Made by a program: the position numbers and the translations under genes. The notes beneath the pieces were generated by a model. That model worked only from the letters and a program-made list of their open reading frames with translations, had not been told where the DNA came from and searched no databases. Below, in pieces: positions 43,126 to 53,028 of a stretch of 64,000 bases of DNA. The DNA comes from Vibrio gallicus (lineage in GTDB: Bacteria > Pseudomonadota > Gammaproteobacteria > Enterobacterales > Vibrionaceae): positions 744,001-808,000 of the forward strand of contig NZ_AP024872.1 in the NCBI RefSeq assembly GCF_024346875.1, read 5' to 3'. The first letter of the stretch is position 1. Each line of letters begins with the position of its first letter.

Positions 43126-46100
43126 TTATGCCTTACGAATTCTCGCAGGTAAAGATTGACGTACTGCCCCACCAACAGCCCAATCTAATACCACGCCTTT
43201 TCCTTTACGGGTAGGGTCTATCAAACCAACGTCATTGATGTTCACACCATCCATGCTTCGCATATTGATCGGCTGTTGCTTATCACCTATCCAGTGTGAA
43301 CGCTGGCCTAACTCAGTGTGTCCAAAACCATGCTCAAATCCAAGGGTACCTCTTTTGATACCATCGACTAACATTGCCACAGCAGTCACGCTAGCGGTTG
43401 GCGTTTCAACCACAAAGCGATCCCCAGTTTCGATTCCCTGAGCCTGCGCATCTTGCGGGTGAATATATACTGGATTCTCACCTTTGATGGAGTTCATTCT
43501 TGGTGATAAATTTGAGATGGAACTATGAATATTGGATTTGAAATTGGTTAGACTAAATGGCCAATTTTGGGAATCAAATTTCTCCTCTAAAGGTGTGCCA
43601 TCCGCTAGGCGCTGTGGATACCAGGTTGGACAGCCACTATATAGCTCACCTGTCATCGTATTTCGTGACGTACCCATTTTCTCGTTCCAGATAGCGACTG
43701 GGCGAGTCCATTTGTGATTAAGCTGATCTTTTTTATAGGCTTGTGTCGCATTCTCAAAACGACCGCCTCTAGATAACACAAACGCAACTCGTGATAGCTC
43801 TTCTGGTGACAATGCTTTCTTCATAGCTGGTAGTAGACGCTCTAAACCAGACCAAGCAATATCCTCCGCGCTAACATCCGGTACTCCGCCTTTAGCAAAC
43901 GCAAGATTTGCGGCAGAACGAAGATAGAAGTCTTCCGCACTGTTCAGGTCATGCCATTGGCCTTTACTGTCTTGGATCGCCTCTTTACCAAAGCCACCAA
44001 GATCCATCTTCTTAGCCACATCAATCAGGAAGTTCTCTAAACAGATCGACCTGCCATCTGCAGTTTTGGCCGTTTTAGGTTCAACAATAGGCCAACGCGC
44101 CGTAATAGTCTTAGTCGGCACATCATGCCATGGCGACGTGGTGCCCCAACTTTCATAGGTCACTGTATCTGGAACAATATAATCAGATAGGGTTGTGGTT
44201 TCATTAATAAAGGCATCAACAGATACAATCAAACCCAACTGCTTAGGATCTTTTAACTTATCTTCAAGCAATGCCTTAAGTCCTGGAACCCCATACATTG
44301 GGTTTGCCATATGATTAATCCATGCCTTAACACGATACGGATAACCATCAATTGCAGCAGAAAGGTGCTCGGTCAGTAAAGGCGCAGATATAGGATACCA
44401 AGGTGCGCGAGTCGGATATGGGGATTCACCTGCGGCAACACGGCGCTTATATTCACTTGATTTTTGATATGGGAATTTGTTTCGAGATAAAAACACACCT
44501 TTTGGTGCAACTTTACCTTTGAATTTAGTGAAATCGTAACGAGGTCCAGCACCAGATGTTGGATAACCACCTGGCTTTGCCATCACGCCACCTTTCATAT
44601 TTATATTACCGATCATCGCATTAAGCATCACGATTGCATAAGTCGTATAGAAACCATTGGTATGCATAGTGCCACCGTGGGTATCAATCGACGCCCGAGT
44701 GCCGTGGCTTGTAAAGCGTGTCGCAAGCTCAATAATTTTCTCAACCGAGATATCGCATTGCGCGCTATAGAAATCTAAATCAAACCGAAACGCCTCTTCT
44801 TTTAGGCGCTGCATTGAACTCTTAACCACAACCTGTTGTGAACCAAGCGTAATTGAACGCTCCACAAACAGCTGCGCTTCATCATTTTGAGTATGCAGAG
44901 AAAATGCATCCGTGTTCGCATTTACAACCACATAAGGGTCAGAGTCAGTATGCGGCTGTCCTACAAACGGCATTTCCATATCTGACGCTCTTAAAAAGCT
45001 ACCATTTCTTGGATGTGATTCGTCGCTGATCACAAGATGCGTAGCATTACACCAATGCGCTGTGCCTGCTTGTTGCATCGCGTTGACACCTGGTTGAGCC
45101 AGGAAGGTTTTATTATACCGCTTCGATTGGATAATCCACTGAATCATCGCCAGTGCTAACGCAGAATCACTGCCAGGCTTAATTGGTAACCAGTGATTGT
45201 TATCGCCCGCAGCTAAGCTAGAAGAACCAGCAGGCAAGCTAGGTGTGATTATCGTATATTCTAATCCACCCTCAGTACGGGCCTTAGCCAGTTGGCGAGC
45301 CTGACGCTTGAATGGATTACCCGCTTGCGCTGGTGACATACCAATAAAGATGGCGTACTCAGTATTAGACAGATCTGGCTTCAAGTGAGCGAATTTGCTC
45401 AGATCATTCATAAATGCACCGCTACCAGCACGGAAAGAATAGCCACAATAAGAACCATGGTGTCCAAAATTGCGCGTACCATAGCTATTAAAGGCAAAGC
45501 GTTTAAACAGGTCATCTCGCCCTTCACTACCGGCGTTGGTCATCAATAACTGGTTTGATTTTGGGCCAAATTCTGGGTTTTGCGGGTCTAATGGCGTGTT
45601 AATATCTCTGATGTCACGTAGCCCTTCAACATGCCCTTCACCAAATAGGTCGCCACCTTCAACTACTTCTTCTAATAGTTGTTCATAGCTAATTGGCTGC
45701 CACTTTCCTTCTCCACGTTTACCCGCTCTTTTTAACGGCTGAGTGATACGATATGGGCTATTTCTTATCTCTAACATCGCATTACCACGCGCACACGCCG
45801 TTGAACGCCCTTCAAGACCTGACTCACCCGCCAGTCCTAAGTAGGCATCTTTAACCGGGGTCTCAAATGGGATCTGCTCAATATGTGATAAAGGGTGGTA
45901 TGGATTACCACTGATACGCAGAATCTCATCACTGCGGTTGTCAATGCGAACCCTTAAACCACATAAAGTCCAACAGCCAAAACACATTGATGGTGCTACG
46001 CGCTGATTAGGATTTGGTATCAAATTACCATTACTATTTACTTTGTATTCTGTTTCTAGAGAATTACCATGATGAATGTGCTTGGTCTTTTCTCCAGATG

Positions 46101-46218
46101 TTCCTTCAGTAACACCTTTAACCATATGCTTGGCTGTATTAGCATAACCTACCGCAAAAGCTCCAACGCCTCCAACAGCAAGACCCGATTTCAAAAGCTG
46201 ACGTCGTTTATTATCCAT
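43126..46218 (-). CDS. ttrA: Tetrathionate reductase catalytic subunit TtrA
   Basis: 1030 residues of the molybdopterin oxidoreductase family. A Tat signal (NKRRQLLKSG) leads. Cluster cysteines are in CFGCWTLCGLRV and STACARGNA, and the expected Mo-ligand Cys in HHGSYCGYSFRAGSG. It reduces tetrathionate to thiosulfate in the periplasm. The start is ATG 46218, with AGGAC seven bases away; TTG 46224 is less likely. Order ttrB-ttrC-ttrA matches Salmonella. Confidence 0.95.
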   Translation of the reverse strand: MDNKRRQLLKSGLAVGGVGAFAVGYANTAKHMVKGVTEGTSGEKTKHIHHGNSLETEYKVNSNGNLIPNPNQRVAPSMCFGCWTLCGLRVRIDNRSDEILRISGNPYHPLSHIEQIPFETPVKDAYLGLAGESGLEGRSTACARGNAMLEIRNSPYRITQPLKRAGKRGEGKWQPISYEQLLEEVVEGGDLFGEGHVEGLRDIRDINTPLDPQNPEFGPKSNQLLMTNAGSEGRDDLFKRFAFNSYGTRNFGHHGSYCGYSFRAGSGAFMNDLSKFAHLKPDLSNTEYAIFIGMSPAQAGNPFKRQARQLAKARTEGGLEYTIITPSLPAGSSSLAAGDNNHWLPIKPGSDSALALAMIQWIIQSKRYNKTFLAQPGVNAMQQAGTAHWCNATHLVISDESHPRNGSFLRASDMEMPFVGQPHTDSDPYVVVNANTDAFSLHTQNDEAQLFVERSITLGSQQVVVKSSMQRLKEEAFRFDLDFYSAQCDISVEKIIELATRFTSHGTRASIDTHGGTMHTNGFYTTYAIVMLNAMIGNINMKGGVMAKPGGYPTSGAGPRYDFTKFKGKVAPKGVFLSRNKFPYQKSSEYKRRVAAGESPYPTRAPWYPISAPLLTEHLSAAIDGYPYRVKAWINHMANPMYGVPGLKALLEDKLKDPKQLGLIVSVDAFINETTTLSDYIVPDTVTYESWGTTSPWHDVPTKTITARWPIVEPKTAKTADGRSICLENFLIDVAKKMDLGGFGKEAIQDSKGQWHDLNSAEDFYLRSAANLAFAKGGVPDVSAEDIAWSGLERLLPAMKKALSPEELSRVAFVLSRGGRFENATQAYKKDQLNHKWTRPVAIWNEKMGTSRNTMTGELYSGCPTWYPQRLADGTPLEEKFDSQNWPFSLTNFKSNIHSSISNLSPRMNSIKGENPVYIHPQDAQAQGIETGDRFVVETPTASVTAVAMLVDGIKRGTLGFEHGFGHTELGQRSHWIGDKQQPINMRSMDGVNINDVGLIDPTRKGKGVVLDWAVGGAVRQSLPARIRKA

Positions 46219-46227
46219 GACCAAGTC

Positions 46228-47322
46228 CTATTTATGGTTAATTTTAATGTGAGAAGAAGCCGTTTGAACCAGCGCAGTACTCGCGATCGCAAGCGCTATC
46301 CACAGGCCTAGCATGCCGATAATGCCCAGTAGTCCATTGCTACCCAAAGACAGGCTGTATGGATAAGGCCCAACATCATACTTAGGTATCGTTTGCACCT
46401 CGATTAAGGTTACCCAACGCGTAATCCAGCAAGCTAGCAGTGCCAATAGCGCCAAACATATCACTTTGCTATTGGTAATTTCTCCACGCAATAAGGCGAT
46501 TGATGCCAGTGACATACTAAACAGAGTTAGTCCCCACAAGATGATCCAACCAAGCCATGTTGGGTCTTCAAATAGCGCTAAATTCCCGTTATTTAGTGCC
46601 CAAATAAAGGTCAATACCCCCGCCAATAGACCGCTAGATATCGAGGTGTGCTTTAGCAATCTCACGTCAGTCATAGTCATTGTGTTCTCCTGTTGTGAGC
46701 GAGGAATCAATAACCACATGACTAACGTAAACCCAATTGCGCCCAAAAAGGCAGTAATAAACCACAACATTGGTGAAGCCAACTGATGCCACAAAGGCTG
46801 CGCCGCAACCACTGAAATCTCAGCACCGGTGTAAAGGGCAATAGATAACCCGGCAATACAACTAAAAATCGAAGCCGTTAAAAGTTGGGTGTGAGTCGTT
46901 GCCCATTGGCCAAACGTTAATCTAGAAAGCAACCTTAGTGCTTTACTATTATGCTGTTTGAATTGCATCAAATCATGGCGTAGATAGAGCCAAGCTGTAA
47001 TCACTGCAAGCGCCGAAAAACATGGCAAAAATAGTGATCCTAGGGACATCCATGACCAAGTTGTTAAATGGGTATAGAAATGCCAAGCACGGCCTGGTTG
47101 ATGTAAGTCAGCGGTCAGTGCTAGAGGGCCGACAATCGCACTGATGGCCATAGTCAACACCAATGCTGCGCGCAATCGATGACTGGTATGCTTGTTAAAC
47201 AACAGCGCAATTAAAAACAAGATAGCTGCGGCATACGCTGAGCCAATATAAAGAAAATATTGAGCAGCCCACGGCAGCCAAGCGATAGCCTGTGCTGGTA
47301 CTAGAACTTCGGTGATGTTCAT
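46228..47322 (-). CDS. ttrC: Tetrathionate reductase membrane subunit TtrC
   Basis: 364 residues with about nine hydrophobic helices, NrfD/PsrC family. It oxidises menaquinol and passes electrons to TtrB. It starts with a four-base overlap on ttrB (ATGA) and ends nine bases before ttrA. Confidence 0.92.
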   Translation of the reverse strand: MNITEVLVPAQAIAWLPWAAQYFLYIGSAYAAAILFLIALLFNKHTSHRLRAALVLTMAISAIVGPLALTADLHQPGRAWHFYTHLTTWSWMSLGSLFLPCFSALAVITAWLYLRHDLMQFKQHNSKALRLLSRLTFGQWATTHTQLLTASIFSCIAGLSIALYTGAEISVVAAQPLWHQLASPMLWFITAFLGAIGFTLVMWLLIPRSQQENTMTMTDVRLLKHTSISSGLLAGVLTFIWALNNGNLALFEDPTWLGWIILWGLTLFSMSLASIALLRGEITNSKVICLALLALLACWITRWVTLIEVQTIPKYDVGPYPYSLSLGSNGLLGIIGMLGLWIALAIASTALVQTASSHIKINHK

Positions 47323-48086
47323 GCTTTCTCACCTTGCGGAGCGTAGATTGCCGCCTGCCCATCGATATGGCTGGTAAAGCGTTCAGCCATACCAATATAA
47401 AATACATGCGGGATAGTTTTTGCCTCTGGCTTTAGCACCTTGATATCGTGTTGATGCTCTGCCATCAGCTGACTTATGTGACTATTAGGGTCATTAATAT
47501 CACCAATAATGCGCGCCCCACCAGTACAGGTTTCGACACAAGCAGGAAGCAAACCATCTTCTAATCTATGGGCGCAAAACGTGCATTTATCTGCGGTAAG
47601 GGTTTCTTCATTTATAAAGCGAGCATCATACGGACACGCTTGCACACAATAGGCGCACGCTACACAACGCTTGTTATCAACCATCACTATCCCATCATCA
47701 CGCTGAAAGGTCGCTTGTACAGGACAGACTTTTACACAAGGCGGGTTATCACAATGATTACATAAGCGCGGCAACATAAACGATTTAACTTCTTGATGTT
47801 GGGTTGAGCCATCATCTAAAGTCACTTCATATTGTTTGACGGTAGTACGGAATTGACCGATAGGAGTCTGGTTTTCAATACTGCATCCAACAGTGCAGGC
47901 TTGGCACCCAATACATTTACGTAGGTCGATAAGCATCGCATAACGCTTACCCGTTTGGCCTTTACGATCGGGTTGATTGTTATTGCGTACAATCGGGTTA
48001 GCCATTGCAGTGCTCATTCCTGCGACAGGAATAATAGCCGCTCCGGCCACAACCGCATTCAAGAAACGCCGTTTGGTAGTATCCAT
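47319..48086 (-). CDS. ttrB: Tetrathionate reductase iron-sulfur subunit TtrB
   Basis: 255 residues with a Tat signal (TTKRRFLNAVVAGA) and four 4Fe-4S clusters: CIGCQACTVGC, CNHCDNPPCVKVCP, CVACAYCVQACP and CTFCAHR with a later Cys. It is the periplasmic electron carrier between TtrC and TtrA. First gene of ttrBCA, divergent from ttrS. Confidence 0.95.
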   Translation of the reverse strand: MDTTKRRFLNAVVAGAAIIPVAGMSTAMANPIVRNNNQPDRKGQTGKRYAMLIDLRKCIGCQACTVGCSIENQTPIGQFRTTVKQYEVTLDDGSTQHQEVKSFMLPRLCNHCDNPPCVKVCPVQATFQRDDGIVMVDNKRCVACAYCVQACPYDARFINEETLTADKCTFCAHRLEDGLLPACVETCTGGARIIGDINDPNSHISQLMAEHQHDIKVLKPEAKTIPHVFYIGMAERFTSHIDGQAAIYAPQGEKA

Positions 48087-48178
48087 TCTTTACCTACTTC
48101 AATTATTGGAATAGGTTATTATTATGGGATTTGCCCTCTCTATCAGATATAGTGGTTTTCCACATACTCAGTGCAATA

Positions 48179-48192
48179 TTGATCTGAAACAA
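48179..48192. promoter_or_regulatory. FNR-like site between ttrB and ttrS
   Basis: TTGATCTGAAACAA matches TTGAT-N4-ATCAA at nine of ten half-site positions. It lies in the 156-base divergent control region, and anaerobic activation by FNR is known for ttr in Salmonella. A TtrR site is expected here too but I cannot identify it. Confidence 0.55.
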
Positions 48193-48242
48193 TACTGACC
48201 TCAGGCTCTTGCCAAGAGGTTTTGCGCCAAAGAAGCCCTTAA

Positions 48243-50039
48243 ATGAACAGTAAACTCACTCATATTTGCATCAAGACTTTTCTTTTAGTCACCACCATAC
48301 TCGCTTGCTCTATAGCAAGGGCTGACAAGCCCGATGTTGATATTGGCGTACTCACTATCCGTGGCAACCTGCACGCAGAGCACCGCTGGCAACCTACCGT
48401 TGACTACTTAAATAACAAGATACCTGAGGTTAACTTTGTTCTTCATCCGTTGGATCAGTACCAATTGACCAAAGCGGTAAAAGAGAAAACAATGGATTTT
48501 GTGTTAACTAACCCCGGGCAAGCAGTCCGATTAGGACGACAATATGCGTTGTCATGGATAGCGACATTGACCACTCGTCTGCCTAATAAAACCAACTACG
48601 GTATCGGTTCTGCGCTAGTGGTGAGAGCCAATTCCCCTTATAAAACCCTTGCCGATATTGCAGGCAAACCTATAGGCGCCGTATCAGAGCAAGCGTTTGG
48701 TGGCTATCTGACATTGAAGTATCAGCTATTGCAACAACACATCAATCTCGATTACTTTTTTAGCGATGTTCAATTTATAGGCTTTCCAGTTGATACCAGC
48801 TTGTACCAGCTACGAGACGGTATAATTCAAGCCTCAGTCGTTCCGGTCTGCTTACTGGAAAACATGCATAAAGAAGGCCTACTTAATATTGATGATTTTA
48901 GGGTTATCAATAAAAAACCGAATGCGCTGTTCCACTGCCAAGTCTCCACAGAGTTATATCCCAATTGGTCGCTAGCAAAAACAGAGAAAGGCTCGGTAAG
49001 CCTCGCCAAAGCTATCTCAACTGCAATGCTGGCGATGCCCCCTGATTCTCCAGCAGCGATTGCAGCCAGCGCGTCGGGGTGGACCTCGCCCATCAGTCAG
49101 TTATCTGTAGATAAGCTCTATCAAGGGTTATCTATCCACCCTTTACAAGAACCACTATGGAAAGAAACATTGCGTTGGTTAACCTTGAATCAACTCTGGG
49201 CTTGGTCAATATTTCTATTTATCGTGATACTAAATATCTATCATTTCTATCTGGAATATCGATTTAGCAAAAGCAAGGCGGCCCTTGAACAAACCGCAAA
49301 TCGCCTCAAAGAGAAGAGCGAAATGTTAGAGCACTCCCAACGAATGACTATGGTTCAAGAACTTGGAAGTAGCCTAGCACACGAAATAAACCAGCCACTG
49401 GCCGCAATCCGAAACTACAGTGAGGGCGGGTTGATAAGGCTTACTAAAAATAAACCTACTGCAGAAATCATACCTGTATTTGAAAAGATTCAAGCTCAGG
49501 TCGAGCGGGCTGACAGCATCATAAATCGTTTGCGCCGCCTAATTAAAAATAGAGATGTTGAGAAAGAAAACTGCGATATTTCGGCCATAATTCAAGAGAC
49601 TATTGAGTTATTGAACTACCGCTTACAGCGCTCAAATGTCAATCTGACCTTCAGCCAAGCTGGTACCAATACCCCGCTAGTGGGCGACCCTATAGGCCTA
49701 CAACAAGTGCTGGTTAACGTTATTAATAATGCAATCGACAGCTGCCTTGAATACCAAGTTCAGCCTAGCGCTGAATACCAAGCTTTGATTTCAATCCAAC
49801 TCAACTATTTGAACGACCGCGTCCAAATCTATGTGCTCGATAATGGGTGCGGTACTGACCTTAAAGATCCCGTGCAAGCATTTGTCAGTACCAAAAAAAA
49901 TGGACTGGGACTGGGTCTTGCCATCTGCCGTGATGTGATTGAATTCCATCACGGTGAATTGAGCATTAATAACCACCCGCCGCACGGGTGTATAATCCTC
50001 ATTTCTCTGCCACATACTACTTTGACAAAAACTCAATAG
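48243..50039 (+). CDS. ttrS: Tetrathionate sensor histidine kinase TtrS
   Basis: 598 residues. Signal peptide, then a PhnD-like periplasmic sensor (about 28-300: VDIGVLTIRGNLHAEHRWQP), a membrane helix near 318-340 and a coiled coil. The phospho-acceptor His is in LAHEINQPLAAIRNYSEGG, and the ATPase has DNGCGTD and NGLGLGLAICRDVIE. It detects tetrathionate and phosphorylates TtrR. Ends nine bases before ttrR. Confidence 0.94.
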   Translation: MNSKLTHICIKTFLLVTTILACSIARADKPDVDIGVLTIRGNLHAEHRWQPTVDYLNNKIPEVNFVLHPLDQYQLTKAVKEKTMDFVLTNPGQAVRLGRQYALSWIATLTTRLPNKTNYGIGSALVVRANSPYKTLADIAGKPIGAVSEQAFGGYLTLKYQLLQQHINLDYFFSDVQFIGFPVDTSLYQLRDGIIQASVVPVCLLENMHKEGLLNIDDFRVINKKPNALFHCQVSTELYPNWSLAKTEKGSVSLAKAISTAMLAMPPDSPAAIAASASGWTSPISQLSVDKLYQGLSIHPLQEPLWKETLRWLTLNQLWAWSIFLFIVILNIYHFYLEYRFSKSKAALEQTANRLKEKSEMLEHSQRMTMVQELGSSLAHEINQPLAAIRNYSEGGLIRLTKNKPTAEIIPVFEKIQAQVERADSIINRLRRLIKNRDVEKENCDISAIIQETIELLNYRLQRSNVNLTFSQAGTNTPLVGDPIGLQQVLVNVINNAIDSCLEYQVQPSAEYQALISIQLNYLNDRVQIYVLDNGCGTDLKDPVQAFVSTKKNGLGLGLAICRDVIEFHHGELSINNHPPHGCIILISLPHTTLTKTQ

Positions 50040-50048
50040 GGACATCAC

Positions 50049-50672
50049 ATGTTAAACATCGCACAGACACTCCCGGTGTATGTTGTAGACGATGATGAAT
50101 CGGTTCGTGATTCACTGCTATTTATGTTGGAAGGGCATGATTTTGACGTTAAGAGCTACGCTGATGGGCAGCAGTTTTTGGATTCAGTTGATATCCAAAG
50201 GGCTGGCTGCGTTATTCTCGATAGCCGAATGCCTAAATTACGAGGTCAACAAGTACACCAGGTCCTCAAACAGGCCAATAGTCCACTGGCAGTGATCTTC
50301 CTAACCGGTCACGGTGATGTGCCAATGGCGGTTGATTCACTAAAAGCGGGAGCCGTACATTTTTTCCAAAAACCGGTCAATGGTGCCGCTCTAATTGAAG
50401 CAATCAATGATTGTATTAGGGTATCTCAAGACAACCTTGATGCCCTTATGATCAAAGCGATATTTGATACCCTAACAGCCCGTGAAAGAGATATTCTGCA
50501 GCTCATTGTTGAGGGCAAACGCAATCTAAAAATTGCAGATGAACTCTGCATTGCAACGCGCACCGTTGAGGTACACCGAGCCAGCTTAATGAAAAAGCTC
50601 AACGCCAAAACCGTCGCAGAATTGACATACGCGTATGGACGTTACGTCGCGCACTCCCCCAACAATACATAG
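50049..50672 (+). CDS. ttrR: Response regulator TtrR
   Basis: 207 residues: receiver domain (VYVVDDDESVRDS, phospho-Asp in VILDSRMPKLRG, Lys in FFQKP) and a LuxR/FixJ HTH (LTARERDILQLIVEGKRNLK then TVEVHRASLMKKL). Partner of TtrS, expected to activate ttrBCA. Confidence 0.94.
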   Translation: MLNIAQTLPVYVVDDDESVRDSLLFMLEGHDFDVKSYADGQQFLDSVDIQRAGCVILDSRMPKLRGQQVHQVLKQANSPLAVIFLTGHGDVPMAVDSLKAGAVHFFQKPVNGAALIEAINDCIRVSQDNLDALMIKAIFDTLTARERDILQLIVEGKRNLKIADELCIATRTVEVHRASLMKKLNAKTVAELTYAYGRYVAHSPNNT

Positions 50673-50795
50673 CAAAATGTGATAAACCGTATTTTAGCGA
50701 AATTATTCTGTTAAAGTCGCATTATTGGTTGTTGATCTAAGTAATACTGATAGTAATATCGACACTAAATATCCATGTGATCAAGGACCCTATCG

Positions 50796-51251
50796 ATGGA
50801 CAAAACAACACGTACCCTAAAACAAAGTAAACACATCGCACTTGTCGCTCACGACAACTACAAAACCGAGTTGGTGCGATGGACCAACGAAAATAAACAG
50901 ACCCTTCAGCAACATAAACTTTATGCTACCGGAACCACCGGCCACTTGCTTCAAAAACAAACCGGGCTTGATGTATCACCTTTGATTAGTGGTCCAATGG
51001 GTGGAGACCAACAACTTGGTGCGCTTATTGCCGAAGGAAAAATCGATGTACTGGTGTTCTTTTGGGATCCTCTAAATGCCGTACCTCATGACCCTGACGT
51101 AAAAGCACTACTGCGCATTGCCAGCGTGTGGAACATCCCAGTTGCGGCCAACCGTGCTACAGCAAACTTTCTGTTCAACTCGTCATTGATTAATGAAGAA
51201 GTAAAAATCGAAATTCCGGATTATGAGGCATACCTAAAAGAGCGCATCTAA
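50796..51251 (+). CDS. mgsA: Methylglyoxal synthase
   Basis: 151 residues matching Mgs[46 protein letters not shown] with the catalytic Asp, and [17 protein letters not shown] with the active-site His. It converts dihydroxyacetone phosphate to methylglyoxal, relieving sugar-phosphate stress. AAGGA precedes the ATG. Confidence 0.96.
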   Translation: MDKTTRTLKQSKHIALVAHDNYKTELVRWTNENKQTLQQHKLYATGTTGHLLQKQTGLDVSPLISGPMGGDQQLGALIAEGKIDVLVFFWDPLNAVPHDPDVKALLRIASVWNIPVAANRATANFLFNSSLINEEVKIEIPDYEAYLKERI

Positions 51252-51293
51252 GCCTCTATATCATTTGCCTATCTGTTATAATCGAGAAAAAAC

Positions 51294-51321
51294 AGAGCCA
51301 CCTCCGTGTGGCTCTACTTTT
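51294..51321 (+). terminator. Terminator after mgsA
   Basis: AGAGCCAC and GTGGCTCT (8-base stem), then ACTTTT. Confidence 0.72.
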
Positions 51322-51332
51322 AGGAAAAGAAG

Positions 51333-51563
51333 ATGAAAAGACTCGTACTATACGTCAAAGACAAATGCCCACACTGTAAAGACGCCCAGCGTTACCTTGA
51401 CTCGAAAGGTTACAAATACAGATTAACCAACGCCAAAATGCAGCGAGGAAGAAAAGAACTGGACGCTATTGGGGCTCGTTCACTGCCTGTATTAAAGGTT
51501 GGTGACCAAATAATGATAGGTTGGAACCCGAAAAACTTTGAAAGAATGTATCAAGATAAATAA
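51333..51563 (+). CDS. Glutaredoxin-like protein
   Basis: 76 residues: RLVLYVKDKCPHCKDAQRYL with a CPHC redox site at 13-16, then SLPVLKVGDQIMIGWNPKNF, the cis-Pro and glutathione-site region. Thioredoxin fold, cytoplasmic. The role may be thiol-disulfide exchange with an unknown partner. The mgsA terminator lies between, so it probably has its own promoter. Confidence 0.85.
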   Translation: MKRLVLYVKDKCPHCKDAQRYLDSKGYKYRLTNAKMQRGRKELDAIGARSLPVLKVGDQIMIGWNPKNFERMYQDK

Positions 51564-51654
51564 CCCTAAATACATTTCTAATCTCTATTTAACTACTATT
51601 TGTACAAGCTAGCACCAAACTGATCTACGCCTGATTTTCTACCTCTGTGTTGTG

Positions 51655-53028
51655 TTACTGGCTTAAAAGCTGCGGCAAAAATGATGTGCCGGATCTTGGC
51701 ATTTGAGCATCAAAGAAATGACATGCCGTGGCACCTATATCCGCCAAGGTGCCTCGCTCACCAAGGTCAATGCCATTCGCTTGTGAGTAGTGAACTAATA
51801 GTGGTACCTTTTCACGAGTGTGATTCGCATGTCCAATAAAAGGGTCATTACCATGATCCGCAGTCACCACTAAAATATCTTGTGGATTCATGCGCTCCAT
51901 AATCCGCTCAATACCACTATCGGCACACTCTAGCACCTCCCAATACAACTCGGGGTCCTGGCGATGCCCAGAAATGTCTGTCTCTTGCACGTTGATACAG
52001 AAAAAGCCGTGTTGATTACTTTGGATCTGTTCAAGGCTAATATCTAAGATAGTTTGCGTATCCACCAGCTTTTCAAAGCTGTTACCAGTAGCGTTATGTA
52101 CAATATCTGCAACCTTACCTATCAAGGTCGTCGATATACCCACTTCACTCAACATTTGAGGTGTTTGCTGACTATGGTCAACACCAAAACCTAAATGAGC
52201 TACCTGAAACCCATGCTGTTTAAGCAAAGGTACAAACTCTTCAATTAGGTAGCTAAAACCTAAGCCACCATTTGCTTTTAGATGTGAGCGCCGCGTCACA
52301 TCCATCGACAGCATTATCTGGTCTTCATATCCCCTATCGCACAAATATTTGAGCGAGAGTGCACGCTTACTATCTGGGTAGTAACTGTTTTTGCCAACGG
52401 TATCGAATTGCACGTAACAGCCTTGGTCAAGCATCCATAGGATATGATCTATATTGTCTCTTAAGTCACAATGCCCCACCGTCACCTTGCTCATATCTAC
52501 GCCTTGTAACTGCAAAAGCTGTAACTGCTCTTTACCCATTGAGCTCATTGATTGGTGTGTTGAAATTGGGTGCCCCGTTTCAAGATGGGCAATGGCCGCC
52601 GCAACAAATACCTGTTGCTCTGTTTGGCTAAAGAAGTTTTCACTACTGCCTATTTCCCCAATTAGGCTGGCCTTTAAACTGGAACCTTCAATACCCAGCT
52701 CAATCTCGTCAATCATCACCTTGGCTATCTGTTGCGCGCTCATTTGATATAACTGGTTTGGAAAAAATCCTTCTATGTAAAACCCAGTCGACATTAAAAC
52801 GTTGATCCCGGTATCTGAGATTAAACTTTCAATAAATTGAGGATTTCTCCCCATAAAAGAATTAGTCACCTCTACGATATTACGTACCCCATGCGTTTGA
52901 ACCGCACGCATCTCTTCACACAGCAAGTCGTATTGATCTAATCGGCAATCGATATCATTCTTTTGTTGTGATAAGTCAATATGCAAGTGCTCATGGCAAT
53001 AGGTATAACCCGTAGAGTCAATTATCAT
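51655..53028 (-). CDS. Fusion: phosphotriesterase homology protein + C-terminal half of YhfW
   Basis: 457 residues. Residues 1-274 match the phosphotriesterase homology protein (Php/YhfV) and keep its metal ligands: HEH 12-14, Glu125, His158, His186 and Asp243. At about 274 (LKQHGFQVAHLGFG) the sequence switches to the C-terminal half of YhfW, a phosphopentomutase-like protein, with QETDISGH, TADHGNDP (Asp391, His392) and NHTRE. The last 20 or so residues of Php and the N-terminal half of YhfW, with its nucleophile, are absent. The first domain could be active; the second cannot be a normal mutase. Overlaps yhfY by four bases. Confidence 0.85.
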   Translation of the reverse strand: MIIDSTGYTYCHEHLHIDLSQQKNDIDCRLDQYDLLCEEMRAVQTHGVRNIVEVTNSFMGRNPQFIESLISDTGINVLMSTGFYIEGFFPNQLYQMSAQQIAKVMIDEIELGIEGSSLKASLIGEIGSSENFFSQTEQQVFVAAAIAHLETGHPISTHQSMSSMGKEQLQLLQLQGVDMSKVTVGHCDLRDNIDHILWMLDQGCYVQFDTVGKNSYYPDSKRALSLKYLCDRGYEDQIMLSMDVTRRSHLKANGGLGFSYLIEEFVPLLKQHGFQVAHLGFGVDHSQQTPQMLSEVGISTTLIGKVADIVHNATGNSFEKLVDTQTILDISLEQIQSNQHGFFCINVQETDISGHRQDPELYWEVLECADSGIERIMERMNPQDILVVTADHGNDPFIGHANHTREKVPLLVHYSQANGIDLGERGTLADIGATACHFFDAQMPRSGTSFLPQLLSQ

